DNA of 13,939 bases from JAFALX01 sp050734185. GTDB lineage: Bacteria > Chloroflexota > Dormibacteria > Aeolococcales > Aeolococcaceae. The first letter of the stretch is position 1. Every line of letters begins with the position of its first letter. Shown here piece after piece: positions 5,083 through 12,415 of the stretch. The stretch is taken from the NCBI GenBank assembly GCA_050734185.1, contig JBOHUE010000195.1:1-13939 (forward strand), in the 5' to 3' direction. Both the position numbers and the translations under genes were made by a program. The notes below the pieces were generated by a model. It worked only from the letters and a program-made list of their open reading frames with translations. It made no database searches and was not told the origin of the DNA.

Positions 5083-7158
5083 TCAGCGGCGAGCGGGCGG
5101 ACGCCGCGGGCGCCCCCGCGCGCGCGGTGGACGTGCGCCCGCGCCGGCACTTTCGAGCTCGAGCTCGGACTGCTTGCCGTCGAGCACGCCGTCGAGCCGC
5201 CGGCGCAGCTCGGTGAGCCGGTCGCGCAGCTCGGCTGCGCGCTCGAACTCCAGGTCACGCGCCGCACGCAGCATCTCCTTCTCGACGTCGCGCGCCAGCC
5301 GCAGCAGCTCGTCGGGGGGAAGGCCTGCCGACTCCTGGAACGCCGCCGCGCGCAGGGACGCGTCCTGCCGCCGCGACTCCAGCTGGTACACCGCCTTGAC
5401 GATCGATCGCGGCGTGATGCCGTGCTCCTCGTTGTACGCGACCTGCAGCGCGCGCCGGCGATCGGTCTCGGCGATGGCACGCTGCATGGCGTCGGACATG
5501 TTGTCCGCGTACATCACGACGTGGCCGAGCACGTTGCGCGCCGCCCTCCCGATCGTCTGGATCAGCGAGCGGTATCCGCGCAGATAGCCCTCCTTGTCGG
5601 CGTCGAGGATCGCGATGAACGACACCTCGGGAAGGTCGAGGCCTTCGCGGAGCAGGTTGATGCCGACAAGAACGTCAAAAACCCCAAGCCGCAGGTCGCG
5701 GATGATCTCCACGCGTTCCAGCGTGTCGATGTCGCTGTGCAGATAGCGCACCTTGATGCCGGCCTCGCGCAGATAGTCGGTGAGGTCCTCGGCCATCTTC
5801 TTGGTAAGCGTTGTGATCAGGCACCGCTCGTGGCGTGCGATGCGCGCGCGCAGCTGCGCGATGAGGTCGTCGATCTGACCCTCGGACCTCTTCACCTCGA
5901 CCGTGGGGTCGACAAGACCGGTGGGCCGGATGATCTGCTCCACCACCTGGTTCGCATGCTCTTGCTCGTACGGCCCCGGAGTCGCGCTCGTGTACACGAT
6001 CTGGCCCACCATCGAATCCCACTCGGCGAACGTCAGCGGGCGGTTGTCGAGCGCCGACGGGAGGCGGAAGCCGTATTCGACCAGCGGTACCTTGCGGGCG
6101 CGGTCGCCCTTGTACATGCCATCGATCTGTGGCACGGCGACATGCGACTCGTCAACGATGATCAGAGCATCGTTGGGGAGGAAGTCGAGCAGGCAGAACG
6201 GCCTCTGCCCCTGCGCACGCGCAGTGAGGTGGCGCGAGTAGTTCTCGATGCCGGCGCACGTGCCGGTCTCCCGCATCATCTCCATGTCGAAGTTCGTTCG
6301 CTGCCGCAGCCGCTGCGCCTCCAGCAGGCGGCCGCGAAGCTCCAGCTGACCCACGCGCTCGTCGAGCTCGTTCTGGATCAGATCGAGCGCCACGGTCATC
6401 TGTTCCGCGGGCGTCACGTAGTGCGACGCGGGGAAGACCGTGACCTCCTCGCGCTTGGCCACGATCTCACCGGTGAGCGGGTCGAACTCCTTGATGCTCT
6501 CCACCGTGTCGCCGAAGAACTCGATGCGCGTCGCCACCTCCTCGTACGCGGGCTGCACATCGACCACGTCGCCGCGCACGCGAAAGCGAGAGCGGCCGAA
6601 GTCGATGTCGTTGCGCGAGTACTGCAGGTCGGCGAGCTTGCGCAGCACGATGTCGCGGCGCCATGACTCCCCCGTCTTCAGCGCGAGTGACTCGCCCATG
6701 TAGTTCTCCGGCGAGCCGATGCCGTAGATGCACGAGATCGAGGCAACGACGACGACGTCGCGGCGTGTCAGCAGCGCGCGGGTCGCGCTGTTGCGCAGCC
6801 GGTCGATCTCGTCGTTGCGCGTCGAGTCCTTCTCGATGTAGGTGTCGGTGCGCGGGATGTAGGCCTCCGGCTGGTAGAAGTCGTAGAAGGAGACGAAGTA
6901 CTCCACCGAGTTGCGCGGGAAGAACTCGCGGAACTCCGCCCACAGCTGCGCCGCCAGCGTCTTGTTCGGCGAGAGCACGAGTGCGGGTCGCTCCTGGGCG
7001 GCGATGACGTTTGCCATCGTGTACGTCTTCCCGGACCCGGTGACGCCCAGGAGGATCTGCTGGCGCAGGCCTGCGCGCAGGCCGTCATTGATGCGGTCGA
7101 TGGCGCGGGGCTGGTCACCCGCGGCCTCGAAGGGAGAGACGAGATCGAAGACGGCCAC
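5083..7158 (-). CDS. uvrB: UvrABC excinuclease subunit B
   Basis: UvrB is the damage-verification helicase of nucleotide excision repair; it is loaded by UvrA and then recruits UvrC. In the 691-residue product, Walker A is GVTGSGKT (38-45), the aromatic beta-hairpin is FYDFYQPEAYIP (91-102), motif II is IIVDESHV (333-340), YTSATPGPYE is at 389-398, and motifs V/VI are GINLLREGLDLP and QTIGRAARN. A C-terminal UVR motif (about 618-655, DLEFERAAELRDRL), the UvrC contact, is followed by an Arg/Pro-rich tail (about 674-691). The GTG at 7158 (VAVFDLVSPFEAAGDQ) matches the UvrB N-terminus; longer readings overlap the glycosyltransferase. There is no Shine-Dalgarno, but TACACT lies 6 nt before the GTG. 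The gap to the upstream gene is 29 bp, so read-through from polA-mutM-GT is also possible. Confidence 0.97.
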   Translation of the reverse strand: MAVFDLVSPFEAAGDQPRAIDRINDGLRAGLRQQILLGVTGSGKTYTMANVIAAQERPALVLSPNKTLAAQLWAEFREFFPRNSVEYFVSFYDFYQPEAYIPRTDTYIEKDSTRNDEIDRLRNSATRALLTRRDVVVVASISCIYGIGSPENYMGESLALKTGESWRRDIVLRKLADLQYSRNDIDFGRSRFRVRGDVVDVQPAYEEVATRIEFFGDTVESIKEFDPLTGEIVAKREEVTVFPASHYVTPAEQMTVALDLIQNELDERVGQLELRGRLLEAQRLRQRTNFDMEMMRETGTCAGIENYSRHLTARAQGQRPFCLLDFLPNDALIIVDESHVAVPQIDGMYKGDRARKVPLVEYGFRLPSALDNRPLTFAEWDSMVGQIVYTSATPGPYEQEHANQVVEQIIRPTGLVDPTVEVKRSEGQIDDLIAQLRARIARHERCLITTLTKKMAEDLTDYLREAGIKVRYLHSDIDTLERVEIIRDLRLGVFDVLVGINLLREGLDLPEVSFIAILDADKEGYLRGYRSLIQTIGRAARNVLGHVVMYADNMSDAMQRAIAETDRRRALQVAYNEEHGITPRSIVKAVYQLESRRQDASLRAAAFQESAGLPPDELLRLARDVEKEMLRAARDLEFERAAELRDRLTELRRRLDGVLDGKQSELELESAGAGARPPRARGRPRRPPARR

Positions 7159-7164
7159 CGATCG

Positions 7165-7170
7165 AGTGTA
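7165..7170 (-). promoter_or_regulatory. uvrB -10 element TACACT, leaderless promoter
   Basis: Minus-strand TACACT is followed by exactly six bases and then the uvrB GTG, the same geometry as radA and the DUF151 gene. No clear -35 is visible. No LexA box is present in the 29-bp gap. Confidence 0.5.
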
Positions 7171-7187
7171 TCCGCCGCCGGACGGGC

Positions 7188-8228
7188 TCAGACGCGGGCC
7201 GCGGCGTATGCCTGCTGCAGCCGCCGGCCCACCGTTTCCCAGGAGTGCTCGCGCGCCACGAACTCGCGCCCGCGCCGGCCCAGCAGGGCCCTGAGGGCGT
7301 CGTCCTCGAGCACTCGCATGCACGCGAGGAACAGCGCCTCCTCGTCGTCCTCCTCGACGAGAATGCCGCCGTCGCGCACCGCGTCGCGCAGGCCGGTGAC
7401 GTCGTAGCCGACCACCGGCGTCTCGCGAGCCTGCGCCTCGAGCGCGACCAGCCCCAGGCCCTCGTACTGCGATGGCATGAGCACGACGCTGGCCCGCGCC
7501 AGCTCTCGCGACACCGTCGCGTCCTCGGCCCGCCCGAGGACGGCGATCTGATCGCTGCCGGCCGCCTCCGAACGCACCGCGTTCGCCTGGTGGCCCGAAC
7601 CGATGATCACGCCACGCCACCCCGGCCGCCGTTCCACAACGCGCCGCATCAGCGCAACCGCCGCGAGCGCCCCCTTCTCGCGTTCCAGGCGGCCCACGAA
7701 GAGCATCCGCCCGGTCTCGTGTGAGCTCGGATCGATATCGGGGAGGTCGATGCCCGGTGCCACCACCTCGACGCGCGTGGCCGGCACACGCATCGCGATC
7801 ACCGCGTGCGCTGTCGACTCGGAGACCGCGAGCACCCGCGCGGCGCGTCGATACGCAGCCCCCTCGAGCGGCGACAGGACGCGACGGGGGTCGCTCGGCA
7901 GGTACGCCTGCCGGTATGTGTGATGCGCGGTGTACACCAGCGGGACACCGAGCCTGCGCAGCAGCAGCACACCACCGGGTCCACCCTGCACGTGCACCAC
8001 GTCCGGCGCGCCGCGCGTGATCACCTCGGGATGCCGGTTGAGAAACAGCGAGAGATCGAGCGGCGCGCGGCCGGTGACGTTGGGAAAGTCGATCGCGCTA
8101 GCTCCATGACCCGCGATGGTTTCGACGTCGACACCGCGTGCGGTCAGGGCGCGGCGCATGCCGCGCAACACCACGCCCTGCCCGCCCAGGGGTGGCTCGT
8201 CGTCGTACGAGACGAAGGTGACACGCAT
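7188..8228 (-). CDS. GT4-family glycosyltransferase (GT-B fold)
   Basis: A 346-residue retaining glycosyltransferase of the GT4 type; donor and acceptor sugars cannot be told from sequence. The N-terminal Rossmann half carries the Gly-rich PPLGGQGVVLRGM (12-24) and VVHVQGGPGG (77-86). The C-terminal donor-binding half has MLFVGRLEREKGA (175-187) and MPSQYEGLGLVALEA (251-265), which holds the EX7E motif (Glu256, Glu264), then ETPVVGYDVTGLRDAV. No membrane segment is evident. ATG 8228 shares its A with the mutM stop (TGATG), so translation is coupled. The longer reading, into mutM, is not homologous. Its place between mutM and uvrB is unexpected for a probable cell-envelope or glycolipid enzyme. 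The likely product is a cell-surface glycan or glycolipid, but this is an inference from family membership only. Confidence 0.88.
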   Translation of the reverse strand: MRVTFVSYDDEPPLGGQGVVLRGMRRALTARGVDVETIAGHGASAIDFPNVTGRAPLDLSLFLNRHPEVITRGAPDVVHVQGGPGGVLLLRRLGVPLVYTAHHTYRQAYLPSDPRRVLSPLEGAAYRRAARVLAVSESTAHAVIAMRVPATRVEVVAPGIDLPDIDPSSHETGRMLFVGRLEREKGALAAVALMRRVVERRPGWRGVIIGSGHQANAVRSEAAGSDQIAVLGRAEDATVSRELARASVVLMPSQYEGLGLVALEAQARETPVVGYDVTGLRDAVRDGGILVEEDDEEALFLACMRVLEDDALRALLGRRGREFVAREHSWETVGRRLQQAYAAARV

Positions 8229-9052
8229 CAGCGCTGACAGCTCCGGCAGTACACGGTGCTGCGACCCCCGACGACCGTGCGGCGCAGCGTGGCCCCGCAG
8301 CGGAGGCAGGGTTGGCCACCGCGACCGTAGACCTGCAGCGCCTCCTGATGCCTGCCGCGCGCGTTCCAAACATCACGGTAATCGTCGATGCTGCTGCCGC
8401 GGTTGACGATTGCGCGGCGCAGCGTCGCCTGGATGGCGCCGTGCAGCGCGGTGGTCTGCGCGCGCGTCAGACGATTGCACCGGCGCGTCGGGCGCACGCC
8501 TGCGGCGAAGCAGGCCTCGTCAATGTAGATGTTGCCCATGCCGGCCACGCGCCCCTGGTCGAGCAGCGCGGCCTTCAGGGTGCGCGTGCTCGGATGCAGC
8601 AGCGTGTGCAACGCGTCGGGTGTGAACTCGTCGGCGAGGGGTTCGATGCCCAGGGGTGGCAGCACCCGCGCCTGCTGGAGCTGCGCGCGCGAGCCGTAGG
8701 CGAGCCGGCCAAAACGGCGCGCGTCGTCGAAGCGCAGCTCGCGGCCGTCGTCGAGGCTCGCACGCAGGTGCGTGTGCCGCGCCTCCGGCTCCGCCTCGTC
8801 GCACACCACCAGGTGCCCTGTCATGCCCAGGTGCACCATGAACTCGTCGCCGCTGTCCATGCCCAGCAGGATGAACTTGCCGCGGCGGTCAACGGTCACC
8901 ACGCTCTGCCCCGCGATCACCTGGGTGAAGACCGCGACGTCCGGCGTGCGCAGCACGTCGGCCCGCGACATCCGCACCGACTCGATGCGCCGTCCGACGA
9001 TCTCGTGGCGCAGGTCGCGAGCCACGGTCTCCACCTCGGGAAGCTCGGGCAC
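8228..9052 (-). CDS. mutM: Formamidopyrimidine-DNA glycosylase
   Basis: MutM (Fpg) removes 8-oxoguanine and formamidopyrimidines and cleaves the abasic site. The 274-residue product starts MPELPEVETV, giving the catalytic N-terminal Pro (residue 2) and Glu3. Lys59 lies in DRRGKFILL. The helix-two-turn-helix is GRVAGMGNIYIDEACFAAGVRP (about 167-188), with the conserved Asn. The C-terminal zinc finger is complete: Cys249/252 and Cys269/272, with GGRSTVYC between them, including the Arg used in lesion contact. The start is GTG 9052, seven bases after the polA stop, fixed by the need for the N-terminal Pro. No good Shine-Dalgarno is seen, so coupling to polA is likely. polA-mutM adjacency is also known in Firmicutes. 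Length and motifs are typical. Confidence 0.97.
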   Translation of the reverse strand: MPELPEVETVARDLRHEIVGRRIESVRMSRADVLRTPDVAVFTQVIAGQSVVTVDRRGKFILLGMDSGDEFMVHLGMTGHLVVCDEAEPEARHTHLRASLDDGRELRFDDARRFGRLAYGSRAQLQQARVLPPLGIEPLADEFTPDALHTLLHPSTRTLKAALLDQGRVAGMGNIYIDEACFAAGVRPTRRCNRLTRAQTTALHGAIQATLRRAIVNRGSSIDDYRDVWNARGRHQEALQVYGRGGQPCLRCGATLRRTVVGGRSTVYCRSCQR

Positions 9053-9059
9053 GCTCGGC

Positions 9060-11828
9060 TCAGACGGCGGCGGCGACGAGCACCGGTGTCATGTCGCCCC
9101 AGTTCTCACCGATCTTGACATCAACTTCCAGCGGCACCGCGATCTCCGCGGCGCCCGCCATCTCGGCGCGGAGCAACGGCACCAGCACGTCGACCTCATC
9201 CAGCGGCGCCTCCAGGAGCAGCTCATCGTGCACCTGCAGCAGCATGCGCGACCGCAGCTCGGCCTCGCGCATCGCGCGGTCCACGCGGATCATGGCTCGT
9301 TTCATGATGTCAGCGGCCGCGCCCTGCATCGGCATGTTCACCGCCATGCGCTCGGCGGCGCCGCGGATCTGCCGGTTCGCCGCGCGGATGTCGGGCAGAT
9401 AGCGACGCCGGCCGGTGAAGGTCTCCACCCATCCGTACTGACGCGCGTGGTTGCGCACACCCTCGAGGTACGTCGTCACCTCGGGGATGTTGGCGAAGTA
9501 CTTCTCGATGAAGGCGTGCGCGTCCTCCTGGCTGATGCCCGCGCCGCGCGCGAGGCCGAAGTCGCTCAACCCGTACACAACGCCGAAGTTCACCATCTTG
9601 GCGATGCGGCGCATGTCGGGCGTCACCGCTTCCGGTGCGATGCCGTAGACGTCGGCCGCGGTGCGGCGGTGGATGTCCTCGCCGCGACGGAACGACTCGA
9701 TCAGCTCCGGCTCACCGGTCACGTGCGCGAGCACGCGGAGCTCGATCTGTGAGTAGTCGGCGCTCACTAGCGTGTGCCCGCGATCGGCGTGAAACGCGCG
9801 CCGGATGCGCTGTCCCCACTCGGTTCTAACGGGAATGTTCTGCAGGTTCGGATCCGCCGACGACAGCCTGCCCGTGGTGGCCACCGCCTGGTTGAAGGAC
9901 GTGTGGACTCGCGAGTCCGCCGAGCACAGCAGCGGCAGCGCGTCGACATAGGTGCTCTTCAGCTTGGTGAGCTGGCGCCACTCCAGGATGCGCTCGACGA
10001 TCGGATGCTCGGTGCGCAGCGCCTCGAGCGTGTCGGCGTCGGTGCTTCGACCCGTCTTGATACGCCGCCCCGGAGCGAGACCGAGGTCGTCGTACAGAAA
10101 GCGCGCCAACTGCTGGGTGCTGCCCGGGTTGAACGTGTAGCCCGCTGCGTCCTGCAGTTCGGCCTCGACCGCGGTGATCCGCAGGTGCAGCTCGCGGCTG
10201 ATGCCGCCGAGCAGATCGCAGTCGACTGCGATGCCGCGCACCTCCATCTCCGCAAGGATGGGCACCAGCGGCAGCTCGAGCTCGTCGTGCAGGGGGCGGG
10301 CGCCGAGTGCGTCCATCTGTCGCGTTACCGCGGCCGCCACCGGATCGAGCAGACCAACCCACGCGCCGTAGTACTGCGCCAACTCGTCCTCCGGCACCGC
10401 ACCGAGCTCCCGCTTGGCGCGACCGCTGCCAAGCAGCGTCTCCTCCTCGTCGAGCGCGACCCCGCAGAGGTCGTGCGCGAGCACCGGCAGCGATGGCACG
10501 CGCAGCCGCTGATTGCTCACGTACGCGGCCAACTGCACGTCGAACGACAGACCGCGCAGTTGCACGCCGCGCCGCCGCCACGCGAGGAGCTCGCGTTTGA
10601 GGTCGTAGCCGCGCAGCGGCACCGCGCCGTCCTCGAACAGCTGTGTCAACGGGCCGAGGGTGGCGGCTGCATCCTCGAGCGGGACGTAGTACGAGACGCT
10701 GCCGCGGAACGGCGCCAGCGCCACGCCGATCGCCTCGCCGGTGCGCGCCGGGCCCGCCACCACTGTGCGCATGTCGACGCCGCCGGCCTGACGCAGGCGC
10801 TCCGCGGCTTCGGATGCTGCATGCGCATCGCGGACGACGACCACCTCCGTATCGGGCATGCGCAGCCCGGGCGGTGGCGCCGTCTCGGCTCGGTCGCCCA
10901 GCGGCAACTGCGTCTGCCCCGTGCTGGGCGCTGAGGTCGAGGGCGGGCCGTCCTCGCCGGCACGGCCGGGGAGTCGCGGGAGCAGGGAGCGAAACTCGAG
11001 GCGGTCGAACAGATCGCGAACCTGCTGTTCGTCGTAGTGATACAGCCGCGCGGGCTCGAGCTCGAGCGGGATATCCATGTCGACCTCGATCGTCACGGTG
11101 CGCTTGCTCAGCAGCGCCTGCTGCTCGTGACCCTCCAGCGCCTTGCGCACGCGACCCTGCGGCATGGACGGGATCGCGGCAAGAATGTCCTCCACCGTTC
11201 CGTACTGCTGCACCAGCTGCAGCGCGGTCTTCTCGCCGATGCCGGGGATCCCCGGAACGTTGTCCGACGCATCGCCTTGCAGCGCCTTGAAATCGACAAC
11301 CTTGGGCGGATCGAAGCCGTAGCGCTCGTACACCTTGTCGAGGTCGTACACGATGGTGTCGGTGAGGCCGCGACGGCTCGCGAATACGCGGACGTGCTCG
11401 TTGACGAGCTGCAGCACGTCGAGGTCGCCGGTGAGGATGATCACGTCGACACCGGCCGCGGTCGCCTTGCGCGACAGCGTGCCGATGACGTCGTCGGCCT
11501 CGAACGTGGGGACCTCGACAATGGGAATGCCCAGCGTCTCAACGATCTCCCGGCTCCAGGTGAACTGCGGCACCAGCTCCGGTGGCGCGGGCTTGCGCTG
11601 CGCCTTGTACTCGGCGAACTCGCCGTGCCGGAAGGTCGGGCCGGGGGGGTCGAACGCGGCGATGGCGTAGTCGGGATGGTGGTCGTTGAGCGCCTTGAAG
11701 AGCATCGACGTCATCCCGTATGCCGCGTTGGTCATCTCGCCGCGGCTGTTGCTCAACGCGGGCATCGCGTGGAACGCGCGATAGACCAGGTTGTGGCCGT
11801 CGATCAGCAGCAAGGTGTCGCGCGCCAT
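9060..11828 (-). CDS. polA: DNA polymerase I (intact 5' nuclease and polymerase, degenerate 3'-5' exonuclease)
   Basis: PolA removes RNA primers and fills repair gaps. In the 922-residue product, the 5' nuclease domain (about 1-288) keeps LLLIDGHNLVYRAF, EADDVIGTL, TGDLDVLQL and GDASDNVPGIPGIGEKT. A Pro/Ser/Thr-rich linker (about 289-325) follows. The exonuclease-like region (about 326-505) has VDMRTV where DxE is needed and YYGAWV where YxxxD is expected; only Asp430 seems kept, so proofreading is probably lost, as in Taq and several Gram-positive enzymes. Polymerase motifs are intact: A, SADYSQIELR (Asp691); B, RRIAKMVNFGVVYG (Lys744, Phe748, Tyr752); C, QVHDELL (868-870). ATG 11828 gives MARDTLLLIDG, the normal family start. 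No Shine-Dalgarno is present; TACCAT lies 8 nt upstream. mutM follows after 7 bp, and the divergent pterin-family gene starts 23 bp away. Confidence 0.97.
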   Translation of the reverse strand: MARDTLLLIDGHNLVYRAFHAMPALSNSRGEMTNAAYGMTSMLFKALNDHHPDYAIAAFDPPGPTFRHGEFAEYKAQRKPAPPELVPQFTWSREIVETLGIPIVEVPTFEADDVIGTLSRKATAAGVDVIILTGDLDVLQLVNEHVRVFASRRGLTDTIVYDLDKVYERYGFDPPKVVDFKALQGDASDNVPGIPGIGEKTALQLVQQYGTVEDILAAIPSMPQGRVRKALEGHEQQALLSKRTVTIEVDMDIPLELEPARLYHYDEQQVRDLFDRLEFRSLLPRLPGRAGEDGPPSTSAPSTGQTQLPLGDRAETAPPPGLRMPDTEVVVVRDAHAASEAAERLRQAGGVDMRTVVAGPARTGEAIGVALAPFRGSVSYYVPLEDAAATLGPLTQLFEDGAVPLRGYDLKRELLAWRRRGVQLRGLSFDVQLAAYVSNQRLRVPSLPVLAHDLCGVALDEEETLLGSGRAKRELGAVPEDELAQYYGAWVGLLDPVAAAVTRQMDALGARPLHDELELPLVPILAEMEVRGIAVDCDLLGGISRELHLRITAVEAELQDAAGYTFNPGSTQQLARFLYDDLGLAPGRRIKTGRSTDADTLEALRTEHPIVERILEWRQLTKLKSTYVDALPLLCSADSRVHTSFNQAVATTGRLSSADPNLQNIPVRTEWGQRIRRAFHADRGHTLVSADYSQIELRVLAHVTGEPELIESFRRGEDIHRRTAADVYGIAPEAVTPDMRRIAKMVNFGVVYGLSDFGLARGAGISQEDAHAFIEKYFANIPEVTTYLEGVRNHARQYGWVETFTGRRRYLPDIRAANRQIRGAAERMAVNMPMQGAAADIMKRAMIRVDRAMREAELRSRMLLQVHDELLLEAPLDEVDVLVPLLRAEMAGAAEIAVPLEVDVKIGENWGDMTPVLVAAAV

Positions 11829-11835
11829 CCACAGG

Positions 11836-11842
11836 TATGGTA
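11836..11842. promoter_or_regulatory. Overlapping opposite-strand -10 elements for polA and the pterin-family gene
   Basis: The 23 bp between the two start codons contain GGTATGGTACC. On the plus strand, TATGGT (11836-11841) lies 10 nt before ATG 11852. On the minus strand, TACCAT (11842-11837) lies 8 nt before the polA ATG. The two hexamers share five positions. Expected starts (about 11848 and 11830) are roughly 18 bp apart, giving leaders of about zero to four bases. Neither gene has a Shine-Dalgarno. A weak TTGAGC lies 15 bp upstream of the polA hexamer, inside the neighbouring gene. Confidence 0.5.
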
Positions 11843-11851
11843 CCCAGCGCA

Positions 11852-12349
11852 ATGACTGCTCAAGAGGGTCCGGAGGGCGGTGCAAACCCGCCGGCGCGAC
11901 TGAACCTCGACCGTGCCGACATCGGCTTCTCAGCCGCGCATTTCAGCATCGTCGGCGGCCGCGCCGAGCGCCTCCACGGGCACAACTACCGTGTGCTCCT
12001 GCAGGCGCACGGGGTCGTCGGCGCCGACGGCACAATGGTCGACTTCGGCGTGCTGAAGCGCGCGCTGCGCGACGTGTGCGCGCAGCTGGACGAGCGCACG
12101 CTGTTGCCATTGCACAGTGACCGGGTGTCGGTGCAGGGCGACGGCGACGACGTCGCTGTGACCGAGGGCACACGACGCTTTCGGTTTCCCCTCAGTGACG
12201 TGTGTCTGTTGCCGATCGTCAATACGACATGCGAGGCACTGGCAGCACATCTGCTCGCGTCGATGCGCGACCTGCTCGGCGCCCTGCCGGTACGACTCGA
12301 GATCACCGTCGAGGAGAAACCGGGCCAAAGCGCCACCGTGTTCGAGTGA
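11852..12349 (+). CDS. 6-pyruvoyl-tetrahydropterin synthase / QueD family protein, atypical active site
   Basis: A 165-residue COG0720-type protein. Zinc ligands are present: His30 in FSAAHF, and His42 and His44 in ERLHGHNY. MVDFGVLKR (62-70), PIVNTTCEALA (121-131) and the C-terminal ITVEEKPGQSA (151-161) fit the T-fold family. Family members act in queuosine, biopterin or folate pathways. Two usual catalytic positions differ: the Cys four residues before HGH is Ala38, followed by Glu39 (an ExxHGH pattern as in the folate-linked PTPS-III type), and the LDH motif reads LDERTLLP, so His is replaced by Glu81. Canonical QueD activity is therefore doubtful and I give no symbol. ATG 11852 was preferred to the in-frame ATG at 11837, which lies inside the -10 element. 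No queuosine or folate genes are nearby. Confidence 0.82.
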   Translation: MTAQEGPEGGANPPARLNLDRADIGFSAAHFSIVGGRAERLHGHNYRVLLQAHGVVGADGTMVDFGVLKRALRDVCAQLDERTLLPLHSDRVSVQGDGDDVAVTEGTRRFRFPLSDVCLLPIVNTTCEALAAHLLASMRDLLGALPVRLEITVEEKPGQSATVFE

Positions 12350-12350
12350 T

Positions 12351-12393
12351 CAGCGGGCCCGGCAACGGTGTGTGCACAAAGGGCCGCCCGCTG
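12351..12393 (+). repeat. Inverted repeat after the pterin-family gene (possible stem-loop)
   Basis: CAGCGGGC (12351-12358) and GCCCGCTG (12386-12393) are perfect 8-bp complements around a 27-nt loop, beginning one base after the TGA stop. The loop contains the 8-bp palindrome TGTGCACA (12371-12378). No T-run follows, so it is not a classical intrinsic terminator. It could still attenuate read-through into the DUF151 gene. Confidence 0.35.
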
Positions 12394-12403
12394 GAACCAG
12401 CGC

Positions 12404-12409
12404 TATCAT
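12404..12409 (+). promoter_or_regulatory. -10 element TATCAT of the DUF151 gene, leaderless promoter
   Basis: TATCAT is followed by exactly six bases and then ATG 12416. No Shine-Dalgarno and no clear -35 are present. This is the third case of the -10/N6/start codon geometry in the window. Confidence 0.55.
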
Positions 12410-12415
12410 CCGAAC

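Noticed and set aside
5422..6666. Plus-strand frame opposite uvrB
   Set aside because: No recognisable domain, and it is antisense to the conserved helicase motifs of UvrB.
7569..7585. CGAAC and GTTCG arms inside the glycosyltransferase gene, considered as a uvrB SOS box
   Set aside because: The seven-base centre does not fit LexA spacing, and the site is hundreds of bases from the uvrB start inside a coding region.
9774..10934. Plus-strand frame opposite polA
   Set aside because: A shadow of the polymerase and exonuclease regions; composition-driven with no motif or plausible start context.
11017..11031. CGAACCTGCTGTTCG, a LexA-like inverted repeat
   Set aside because: The arms match but the centre is five bases instead of four, and it lies deep inside the polA coding region.
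11837..11851. Upstream ATG as the start of the pterin-family gene
   Set aside because: It adds only five residues, lies within the proposed -10 hexamer, and has no ribosome binding site, so ATG 11852 is preferred.
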